Assembly (NCBI GenBank): GCA_034336665.1
Contig: CM067591.1
Span: forward strand, 744,001-808,000
DNA from: Luscinia megarhynchos
Taxonomy: Eukaryota > Chordata > Aves > Passeriformes > Turdidae
Direction of reading: 5' to 3'
Length of the DNA stretch: 64,000 nt
The notes under the pieces were generated by a model, which saw only the letters and a list, made by a program, of their open reading frames with translations, was not told where the DNA came from and ran no database searches. Below, piece by piece: positions 46,895 to 58,800 of this stretch (positions are counted from its first letter, which is position 1; each line of letters starts with the position of its first letter). Both the position numbers and the translations under genes were made by a program.

Positions 46895-49800
46895 TCAGCT
46901 GACGGCCCCCGGCTCCAGGCTCCCGTTGGCCGGGGTGGACGAGGCAGTTTCCTCCGGCTGCTGCTCATCCCCGGGCCCCGCCTGGAACGGGAGGTGACTC
47001 TGCAGGGGACAGGACAGGACAGGGATGGGGTGTTGGCATGGTGGGACCCTGGCACAGTGTTGCTCCCACACGAATTGGTCACTCCATAGGATGGGAGCAC
47101 CAACAGACCGGGAGACATTTCCTCTGGGCTCCTGCTTGAAACCAACAGCTACAGCGAACTGGGGGTCTTCAGTCAGAGCCTGGGCTGTGCCCCTCCACCC
47201 CAAAACTTGGCTTTCATCCCAGGAGAAGGAAGCCCCAGGCTCCAGGCAGGACGACAGCAGCAAATTTCAGTTACTCCAATGAGAAGATTCCAGGGAATAA
47301 AGGAGAACTCCTGGCCTGGGAAACAACTCCCCTAAAAACCCCCAGCTGGGATTAAGAGGTTTCAACAGCAGGCAACCCCCCTGCCCAGACACCCCCAATG
47401 TCCCAGACGTTCATCCCCAGGACAAGGGTGGCACGGAGCCACCTCTGGCTGCCACCCCGCCCTGGCACTGCTAATGCCACCCAGACCACGGGCACACCCA
47501 GGCTCTGGAGCAGCTGTGGAGCCCCCCCGGGCCTGTTGGGAGGAAGAGGAGGGGATTCCTGCTGGGAAAAGCCCATCCCGGAGTGGGGAGGGGACAGTCC
47601 CACCCAGCCCTACCTGCGCAGGACCCTCGGCCGGAGGGACGAGCGGGGTGGAGGAGGAGCTGCCTCTGTCCGGCTCCTCCAGCGCCAGGATGTCGATGGG
47701 AGCCTCGGCCATGTCCCTCAGGGACGGATCGAGGGTCACAGAGGGGTCAAAGAGCAGAGGGGAGGGGGGGCACTGCATCCCATCACCCACCACGTCCAGG
47801 TCCTGGCAGGGAAAACAGCGGCGGTGCATCAGGAGGGGTCTGAGGAGACTGCAATCCTCTGAAGCAGCAGGGAAGGGAGGAGGAGGAGGAGGAGGAGTGG
47901 GCACCGTGCCCTGTCCAGGAGCCAGAACACACCCCAGGAACCCCCTCCTCCTTTCTCCTGGAATGCCACGAGCAGCTGGCACTGCTGAGGACAAGGTGTG
48001 GGACACACCACCTGGAGCCCAGCGTGACGTGCTGTCCCCAAAGTGTCCCTCCAGCACCTGGAATGGCTTTGACAGGGTCCAGTCACACCCTTCTGAGCAA
48101 TCCCTGCTCTTCAGGATGTCACACACACTCCTGGGGACCCCCAGAGCAATCCCTGCTCTGCTGGATGTCACATTCCTGGGGAGCCCCAAAGCAATCCCTG
48201 GATGTCACTCACATTCCAGAGGACACCTGGAACACCCCCACCCTCTCCTGGGGTGTCACACCTCCTTGGCTTGCCCTGACACCACAGATGGGGATGGACA
48301 GGCTCTGAGGACTCCTCCATCTGCCCTCCCTGACGAGAGGCTGGCATTCAGGAGAGGCTGGGGCTTGTTTCTGGCTCCCGAGGGGGTTTGACACAGGGCG
48401 ACATTCCCGTGACTCACGAGTGGCGCTTCCCCAGCCTGGCACGACGTGAGACACAACACAGATGCCCCCAGCAGCTTCCACGGATCTGCAGCGCTCCAGA
48501 GGGAGCTCAAAACCCTCTCAAAGCACAGGATGAGGGAAAACAGCCCTGGATTCCCTTTCTAACCCAAAAAATCCACCTCCTATTTGCACAAAGAGGGGCT
48601 GGGATCTGATCTGAGCACCCCCCCAGCCTGACCCTGCTTGCTCTCCCAGCTCCTGCTGCTGCAATTCCTCCTTCATCGCCCAACTCCAAAGCAGAGCTGA
48701 GGTTTGTCTCCCAACACCAGTGCTCAGCAAGCTCAGGAACAAACACTGAGGGGACACCTCGCAGCTCCCATGGATCCTGGGGCTTTGGTTTTGCCTCAAC
48801 ACATTCCTGAGGCTCTCCAGTGTGTTGGCTGAAATGCACCATGATGCCACAATAATCTGGGGATTAAAATCGTCGTGTTTTCCTCATGCCACAGAAAATG
48901 GGGCTCTGGGGGGAAAATCCTCTTTTGAAGAGGCCCCTAAAGGGATTTCAATGAGCACAGCCATCCCAAAGGAGAAGCTACCAGCCCTGGAATAGCTCCC
49001 AAACCTTCTGCATTCCTGCATTTGCACAGAATCTCAGGATGCTCTGGATTGGGAGGGGATGTAAAGATCACCCAGTTCCACCCTCCTGCTATGGGCAAGG
49101 ACACCTTCCACTATCCCAGGCTGGTCCAAACCCTATCCAGACTGGGTTTGGATACTTCCAGGGATGAGGCAGCCCCACCCTCACAGGAATTCCTCCCCAA
49201 TATCCCATCTAACCCTGCCTCTGGCAGTAGAAGCCATTCCCCCTTGTCCTGACACTCCATGCTTTGTCCCAAGTCCCTCTCCAGCTCTCTGCAGGCTCTG
49301 GAAGGGGCTCTAAGGTGTCCCTGGATCCTTCTCTTCTCCAGGTTGGACATCCCCATCTCTCCCAGCCTGGCTCCAGAACTGCTCCAGCCCTTGGAGCATC
49401 TCCTTTGGCCTTGCTCCAGCAGCTCTTCCTGTGCTGAGGATCCCAGACCTGGATGCAGCATTCTAGGAGGGCTCTCAGGTGGGCAGAGGAGCAGCTTTTC
49501 CCACTTACATCACTGAATTCCAAGGGCAAACTCTCGGTGGGCTGGAGCTCAGCAGCACTCAGGTACAGATCCGTGGGAGCAGCTCCCAGCTCCTGGGGCA
49601 CAGCCAGGACCTGCTCTGGGACGTACATCTGGGGGGGCAGCCGGAGGTGCAGGGGGCAGCAGGGCTCCTCAGACAGGCTCACAGGCACAGGCTTGTTGCA
49701 GGGAACTTCCTCTGAGCCCTGGCATGGCTTGAACAGAGTCTGGTTTGTATCCTGGCAGATATCTGGGAAGAGGAGGTCAAGGAAAGCAGCAGAGGTACAG

Positions 49801-52800
49801 CCAGAGACACATCCAGAGGGATGAATGCTGAGAAATGCTCCCAATTCCCCCACAAATGTGTTAAACCCACCCTCATTTCTTCCAGATCAGGAATCCAGAG
49901 TCTAGAGCTGCACCCCAACTGCCCAGGGATGTGGGTGACACAATTTCCATGATGGAAAACTGGGACAACAGACACAGCCCCCCCCAGACACGCAGTGGGG
50001 GCTGGGAGATGTGGCTGGATCCCTGGAAACCACTCACAGATACTCAGCTGGATGTCACAAAGGCACAGGATTAACTTTTGTTTGCAGACATCCACGGAAA
50101 ACCATCAGCTCCAGCCCCACAGGCAGGGAGATCCCAGCACACACAATGCCTTTTCCACAGCCAGGAGCTCAGTTATGGTATTTCTATCTTCCCACTGCAT
50201 TTTCCTTCCCAGTGGAAAACCTGTTCCTGCCAGAGGTGTAAATGGGATTTCCTGCCTTTAATCCCAAACAGAAACTCTGCTTCAATTGCATCACACTCGC
50301 AAAGTGATCCAGAAGAGGAGCTGCAGATCAAAACCCAGCCTGCTCTGAACCCATCACCTTTCCTCCTCTTCCCACTCCTTCCCTCTCTTCCCACACCCAT
50401 TCTCTTCTTCCAAGCCCCATTCTGATCCCACCCTCATCTGCCAACTCCTTCCAATTCCACCCTTTTCCAACTCCACTCCTCCTCTTTCAATCTCTTTCTC
50501 TCCTCCCACCCCTTCCTCTTTTTCAACCCTCATTCAGTTTTTCCAGCCTCTTCTTCCAACCCCTTCCTCCTCTTCTGATCCCCATCCTTTTCTTCCAACC
50601 CCTTCCTCCTCCCTTTCTCCTCTTCCATCCAGGATCATCCCAACTGCAATTTCCTCACACACACCAGTGTGGGGGTGAGGGGGAAATCCCAAACCCACAT
50701 AAAATTGGGAAAAGACACCAAGTTTAAGCCAGTTTCTTAAGCTGTCTAGGTTTGAAATTCACTCTTCCCTCCTCTCCTCCCTACTCCAAGGATTTCTCAG
50801 GAATCCACTTCCCAGCAGGCTGTGGAGAGCATAATCCAGGCTGGCAGCAGTGCCAGAGCCCAGCCCAAGAGAGAAGGACCTGGGACACCCAAAGGAAGAT
50901 GTGGTGAGGGAACAGGGGTGGGGAAAGCAGATTTTCATCTCCTGGAGCAACTCCCAGCTCCAGCACCGACTTTACTGGTAGCCAAAAGCACAGATTGCCA
51001 AGAGGACAAAAATCCCAGGCTCCATCTGGAGCCTCCCAGCCTTTCCCCATCCCCTTAGTGCCCTGTCACAAACAATCCAGCTCCTGGAAGCAAACAGAGC
51101 CCAAGAGCCTCCCGAAAAGCCGCAGATGTTATCAGATGTTATCAGCTGCCCGAGGAAAAGCTTGTTTGTGTCAGTGAGAGTCAGCTGAGAGCTGCTGCCA
51201 GACCCAGCTCTTCCCCTCCCTCCTGGGAGCGCCAGCTGCCAACAGCAGCTCCCCCGGCTGTTTTATGGGATTTCTCCTGTCTTTATTTTGAGGTCTGTGG
51301 TGGTTAGAGAGAAACAAAGGCAGCTTCCAGCTCCTGCTCCCTGTGCAGGGCTGGGGGAGTCTGACAACTCCAGGGACAAAGCAAACCCACAGGTTCTCAA
51401 AAACCCAGAATCTCACAGGAAATCTGAAAGCTCCTGAAGACCCGAGGGGTCCCAAAAACTCACGAGCTCCCACAAACCCAGGAACTCTGATTAACCCAAG
51501 AGCACACACAAACTCAGCACATCCCATAAATCCAAGATCTCCCACAGATCCAGAAGTTCCTCCTCACCCAGCCCTGGGACTCAGCTCCAGGACTTGTCCT
51601 GACTCACCCCACTGCTCCCTCCTGCAGCTCCAGCCTGATCCAAATGTGGACACATCCACCCACTCCCATGACAGTGGATAGAGCAGATGCACCCAGGGCA
51701 ATACAGGGGTCATGGATCCCATACTGGGGGCCATTCTTGAGCTGGGGGATCCTTGATTCTATATTGGGGGCCATCCCTGAGCTGGGGGATCCCAGTGGAA
51801 CTTTCAGTGCTGGCTCTCCAATAGCTGAGGCTGATTTGAGAAGTGGAACTGGCTGTTCACAAACACACAAGAACCTTTTGAAGGGTCACAGAGACTGAGC
51901 TGGGTCATAGCAGCTCCAAACAGGCTCAGAACAATCCTCCCAAAAATCCCCAAGGCTGTTCTGTGGTGTGTGTGTCCTCAGCTGAGGGGTAGGCTCTGCT
52001 CCCATGGAACAAGGGACAGGACTTCAGCTTTGTCAGGGGAGGTTCTGGAATTGTTGCAATCATCAGGAGGAATTTCTTCCATGGAAAGGGTGGTCTGACA
52101 CTGGAAGGGCAGCACAGGGAGGTGGTGGAATCCCTGTCCCTGGAGGGGATCCATGCACATCCCTCACAGCTCAGGCCTGCCTGAGTTCTCTGCTTCCAAA
52201 TGAATTTCCCACCCTGTTTGGATGCTCTGGACCCAGGAGGCCACAGCAGGAGCAGCCCTGAGCCCAGCCCTTTGTTGCTCCCACACGAATTGGCAGTTCC
52301 ATGGGATGGGAGCACCAACAGACCGGGAGACATTTCCTCTGGGCTCCTGTTTGAAACCAACGGCTACAACAAACCGATGGCCTTGATTCAGGGCCAGAGA
52401 GGGAGAAGGGAGGCACAGCCAGGGGGCAAACTGCTGGAAAATGCCCAGGAGGAGTGTCAGGATGAAAGGATACGTGCGAGGCAGTGCCGGGTCATGGGGA
52501 GGGACGGGTTGGAGCATCGCACGTCGTCAACAAAGGCCAAGCAGCGCTGGCTGGAGCGGGTGGTGTGTGCCTGCAATCACAGAATGGTTGGGTTGGGACA
52601 GACCCTAAAGCTCCTTCAGCTCCTGTTCCCATGGGCAAGGACACCTTCCACTATCCCAGGTTGCTCTAAGCCACATCTGACCTGGCCTTGGGCACTTTCA
52701 GGGATGGAGCAGCCACAGCTTCTCTGGGCACTCTGTGCCAGCACCTCACAGGGAGGAATTTGTTTCCAATATCCCACCTAAACCTCTCATTCCCTTCTGT

Positions 52801-55800
52801 CCTGTCTATTTAAAACTCCCTCTCCCTCTTTTTATTAAGCCTCCTTTAGGCACTGGAATGGACTCACTCAGACCTAGGAGCTCCCACAGACCCAAGAACT
52901 CCCAAAAACCTGAGAGCCTTGACAAACCCATTTACTTCTATAATCCATGAGTTCCTACAGACCCAGGTGCTCCCAAAACTTCTCAAGCCTCCAAATTCCC
53001 TGAGCCTGCTTTTCTCCATGCTGAGCCCCCCCAGCTCCCTCATCTCCTCAGGAGTTTTCCAGACCCTTCTTGTACTCCAGTCCCTTCCCCAGCTCCATTC
53101 CATTCTCTGGACTTAAACCCCAATGTTTTTGTTGCTGCAAGGAGCTCAAAACTGACCCCAGCGTTCAAGGTGTGGCCTCAAAGAGCTTCCACAGACTCCA
53201 GAGCTCCTGCAGACACAGAAGCTAACACAGATCCAGAAGCTCCCACAAACCCAAGAGCTCCACTGACCCAGAGGCTCCCACAAACCCAAGAGCTCCCGTA
53301 AAACCCAACAAACCCGGGAGGGCAGCTGTCCTTGCAGGAAGACTGCTCCATGGGACAATCTACATGGGTCTGGGGTCACTCCCAGGAAGAGCCAAGAGGA
53401 GAGACCCCTGCAGGGTGTCCCCACGGACCTGCTGGGCGGCGCCGTCGGTGGCCAGGACCCTGCGCTCGCGGAGCTGCCGGTGCAGCAGAGCCTCCACCCC
53501 GTAGCGCTGCCGGTAGCGCCGGAGGCACTTGAGCCTCTTCAGGTTCTCCCTCTCCTTGGCCATCAGCCCCTCTGGCCCTGTCAGCAGGCTGCTCCCTGCA
53601 GGAAGAAAGGAAGAGTCAGGAATCTCCAACTACCTGCTCGTTTTTTTGGCAGCGAGGGCTTTGAGGGCTTCATCCAGAAGCGCAGCTTTGGGTGACGCCT
53701 GGCGGTGCAGGTTCCATCCCAAAATTTACCCTGACCTCTCCAGGAACACTTGGGCCCACAGAGTATTTTTAAAACCTCCTTTAAAAATAATTCAGCCACT
53801 CCCGTCCATTGTGATTTCAGCAGCAGAATAGAAACTTGTCAAATTCCAGGTCACTCCTGTGCGAGTTCTGGAAGCTTCCCGCCAGCATTCCCGGTGTAAT
53901 TACAGGGCAGCGCTCAGGATCTGCTTTTCTCTGACTCGTTTGCTAAAAAGAGTTCTGCAAAATTGGTATGTACCAAACTCCTGGTTATTTTTACTTGAGC
54001 CTGAGCTGAATTATGGCGTTTTCCAGGATGAGCTATTAAAGGATGATGCTGGAAAAAAGAGTCCTTTGCTCTGCAATACTTAGGATCAGTTACACAACTC
54101 GGTTTTGCCTCTGTTGAACTGGGAATTCCTGATTCCAAGAGCATATTCTGCACAGGGAGAATGCCAGCAGAGGCAGAGGGAAAGATGCATCCCTGCTAAG
54201 GAGGAATATGCCAGTACAGCAGCACTGGTGTTACTGGAACCAACTCCTGTCCACACCAAGGGCCTTATGAACGAATATATTTTTTGTTCGTGAAAGGAAA
54301 AAACAGGAAATCCCCGTACAAAATAAGCACTTTTGTCTCAGAATTAACATTACAGCTCATTTCCTGCCAACGCTGCAAACTCTGAAGAGCAAAGAAATGC
54401 ACAAGCTTTGTAACTCCAGTGATATGGATCTCTGGGCACAGGACCAGCACAGAATCATGGAATCACTCAGGCTGGAAGAGCTCTCCAGGATCAGAGTCCA
54501 ACCTGTGACTGATCCCTACCTTGTCAACCAGACCAGAGCACTGAGTGCAATGTCCAGCTGTTCCCTGACTCTGGGAACAGGGACTCCACCACCTCCCCAG
54601 GCAGCTCCAATGCCTGACCACCCTTTCCATACAAAAATCCTCCTGATGTCCAACCCAAACCTTCCCTGGCACAGCTTGAGGCCATTTCCTCTAGTCTCAC
54701 TGTTGCTGGGAGCAGAGCCTGGCCCCCACCTGGCTGCACCCTCCTCCAGAGAGTGAGATGGTCCCACCTGAGCTCCCTTTTCTCCAGGCTCAGCCCCTCC
54801 CCAGCTCCCTCAGTTCTCCAGACCCTTTTCCTTGTGCTTCACCCACTTCCCAAGCCCCACAACCAAACACCTGTTCTGAGTGTGGAACCCTCCCCATACC
54901 CTGCTCTGAAATCTGCCTCTAGAAAGGCCCAAACCCTCATTTTTTGGCAGATTTCTGTGCACACCCTCGGTCAGGAGGTCTGTGCTCACCGATGGCCTCG
55001 TGCTCTCCCTTCCTGCTGTGCAGGAACCGGCGTTTCTTCTCCTTCAGCAGGTGCTGGAGGCGCTTGAACTGGTCGATGTAGAGGGACTGGAGGCGGATCA
55101 GCTTCTCCCGCATGATCAGAGCCACCTCCTCGGCCGTGTACACGCCAGCGTGCCTGCAAACCCAGCCAGGCTCTGCTCAGGAGGCTCCCTGGACAATGAC
55201 CCCCAAAAAGGGTCTGGGGGCCCCTCAGGGTTGATCCCTGAAGGGTTTGGGGATTCCACGGGGTTGTTCTGCTGAAGAAATGGGATGAATCCTCAAAGGG
55301 TGTGGGGTCTCTCAGGGCTGTTCTCCAAAAGGGTGTGGGGGTCTCTCAGGGCTGATCCTCCTCAGGGTGTGGAGATCCCTCAGGGCTGTTCTCCAAAAGG
55401 GTGTGGGGGTCTCTCGAGGCTGAACCCCCAAAGGTGTGGGGATCCCTCAAGGTTGATCCCTCTCAGGGTGTGGAGATCCCTCAGGGCTGTTCTCCAAAAG
55501 GGTGTGGGGGTCCCTGAGGGCTGTTCCCCATCAGGGGGTGGGGGTCTCTCAGGGCTGATCCTCCCTCAAGGTGTGGGGATCCCTCAAACTTGATCCCCCT
55601 CAGGGTGTGGGGGTCCCTGAGGGCTGTTCTCCAGAAGGGTGTAGGGGTCTCTCAGGGCTGTTCTCCAAAAGGGTGTGGGGGTCTCTCAGGGCTGATCCCC
55701 CTCAGGGTGTGGGGATCCCTCAGGGGTGATCCCCTCTCAGGGTGTGGGGGTCCCTCAGGGCTGTTCTCCAGAAGGGTGTGGGGGTCTCTCAAGGCTGATC

Positions 55801-58800
55801 CCCTCAGAGTGTGGGGGTCCCATGGGGCTGCTGTCCCAAAGGGTGTGGGGGTCTCTCAAGGATGAATCCCTTGAGACTGGGGGAAGTCTCTCAGGATTAT
55901 TCTTCCAAAGGGTTTGGGGTTGCCTCAGGGCTGATCCCCCAAAGAATCTGGGAGACCCTCAAGGCTTCACTCTCTGAATCTGTGGGGCTCTCTCAAGATT
56001 ACTGTTATGTGGGGGTCCCTCTGGGCTGTTCCCTGCACAAACAACACAGATGTGATTGAGAACACTCTGGGTTACACCATCAACAGAAATACTCAATTAC
56101 AGGCTTTTTTTTAAGAGATGGAATCACTCAGAGATGCTGCCAAGGGATCCACTCCACTCTGGAAGAAGATGAGCAGCAAGTGCTTCCCCGAAAACCACAG
56201 CTCAAGGACCTGAGAGTATCCACAGCCAACAAACCAAACCACATGGGCACAAATCCATGAAACATCAGTGATACCATCATGTTTTTAACACAATCACTGT
56301 CCCCTGGAGCCACAGTGGGCCCAGAACATGGAACATGTGTGTAGCAGGGAGCAGTCACCATGGAATCCCAGAATCCCAGAGGCTGGAAAAGCTCTCCAGG
56401 ATTTAATCCAACCTGTGACCAATCCCTACCAGAGCCCTGAGTGCCACATCCAGTCATTCCTTGGATACATCTAGGAAAGAGGACTGCACCACCTTCCAGG
56501 GCAATTCCAAAGCCTGACAACTCTTCCCATGAAGGAATTCCTCCTGATGTCCAACCTGAACCTCCCCTGGCACAGACTGAAGCATTTCCCCTTGTCCTGG
56601 GAGCAGAGCCTGACCCCCACTTGGCTGCAGCCTCCTGTCAGGGAGTTGTGAAAATCCAGAAGTTCCCCCCTGAGCCTTTTTTCCCAGGCTGAGTCCTCCA
56701 AAAAATGAGAGATGGATTTAACTCCCCAACCTACTTGAGGGGATCCTCCTGGTCGCTGTCGATGCTGTCGGCTTCGCTGTCGGGGTCCCCACGCCACGTC
56801 TGCTCCACGGTGACAGGCTCCTGCTCACAGTCACTCCAGCTGTCCTCGTCTGCAGGACACAGCACAGCAGTCACAGGACACTGTCCCACACCACAGGATG
56901 GCCAGAGACACCCTGAGCTCGGCTCCATGGAGCACAGCAAGAGGGAATTCTCCACCCCAAAACTCTGAGTGAGGGACATGGAGCAGCAAACAACAGGAAA
57001 ACTCCCAGCTTGGAGCAGCCAGAACACACAGGGAATGATGCTGCAGCCCTCCCAGGAACAACCAGGAATTCCAGTGGTACTATTTAGCAGCCCCACTAAT
57101 ATTTCCTTAATAAACCTGCAGGATCTGGATTTCTCTGCAGTGAGACACACCAGGCTTTACAAAACCCAGCTTTCACTCCCAGGCTATGGGCTCTTTTCCC
57201 ACTGGACTGAAGAAGGGAAATTGCTGCTTTCCCCCACAGGAACAGAGCAGCCTGGCACTGCCTTTGGCTTTGATGCCTTGGAGTGGCTGCCTGGAACAAG
57301 AGGCTAGACAAGGTTAGGAGAATAAAGTGGGGATTCATTAAATGCCTTCAATACATACACCTTGGGCAGTCAGAACCCTCCCAGAGGCTACACACAAGAT
57401 GGATGATAGTCATGAGTTTTTCAGACAGATAGGAGTTTGGGCTATTTACATATCAGGGGTTACACATCCTCCAATCAGTTTCAGGTAGTGAAGTCATATT
57501 CCCCCAATATACTCCCCCTCCATTCACTTTTCAGGGCCTGAGGCTGTAGGGTGTCCTTGAGTTCCAGGCCTAGAGGAATTATTTTGTCTAACCAAAACAC
57601 AAAAACAGCTAACCAACACTCCATATGGAGTTTAGAGCTATGCACTAATGCAGTACAGGATTTGAAAACATAAAGGCTAAAATCATAATTAATGGATGAG
57701 GTTGAGTCCTTACCCAGCATGCAGCTGGCCTATGCACTAATTTATTTGAATACAGGATTTGAAAACACAAAAACCAAAACCCTACAGCATGAGGGTGAGT
57801 CCTTACCCAGCATGCAGCTGGCCTATGCACTAGTTGGTCTGAAGGATCTGAAGCACAAATTTTGAAAAAACAAAACCTAAAACCTTACAGAGTGAGGGTG
57901 AGTCCTTACCCAGGATGCGGCTGGCCTATGCACTAGTTGATTTGAAGGATCTGAAGTACAGAATTTGAAAAAACAAAAGCTCAAACCCTACAGCATGAGA
58001 GTGAATCCTTACCCAGGATGCAGCTGGCCTATGCACTAACTGATTTGAAGGATCTGAAGTACAGGATTTGAAAACACAAAAGCTCAAAACCCTACAGCAT
58101 GGGGGTGAGTCCTTACCCAGGATGCAGCTGGCCTATGCACTAACTGATTTGAAGGATCTGAAGCACAGGATTTGAAAACACAAAATCCAAAACCCCTAGG
58201 GCAGTGGGGGTGAGTCCTTACCCAGGATGCGGCTGGCCTCGCTGCGGCCGCTCTCGCTGCTGGGGCAGCCCAGCTCTGCCCGGGCGTACGAGCTCAGCTG
58301 GCACAGCAGGGTCTCGCCCACGGGCCCGGGGTTGGATTTCTTCACCTGAGCCTGCAGCGCCAGCGTTCCGCCGGGCGTGCTCGGCGCAGAACGAGGTGCT
58401 GCAGGACAAAGCACGACCCAGGGCTCAGCACAGGCAAGGAATCATGGAATAACTCAGAGAGGAAAAACCTAAAAGCTGATCTGAGCATCCCCACCCAGCC
58501 TGACCCCGCTCCTGCAATCCTGTGGGCAGCCAGGCTGGAAGGATCCTGCAGGAGGGAATCTTTGCCAATGACGTGCAGCAGTTCTGATTACCAAGGAGGG
58601 GAAGCATCCGTGTCTGCACAGTTTGGGGAATATAAAAGAGTGGGTTAGCTGGTCACAGCTACAGGCAGCTGTAGTTTGAGTTGGAGTATGAGATCCAGAG
58701 TCTGCTGGAGTAAAAGCAGGAGGTTGCTGGCTGTGCTCTGAGGAGGAAGGGACACGTGGTTGTGTGAAGGACAGATAGGGTGAGAAGATGCTGTGTGAGG

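Noticed and set aside
56200..56350. Possible third snoRNA (SNORA34) in a KANSL2 intron
   Set aside because: The segment is non-repetitive and hairpin-capable, but I could not place both an H box and a terminal ACA at proper spacing.
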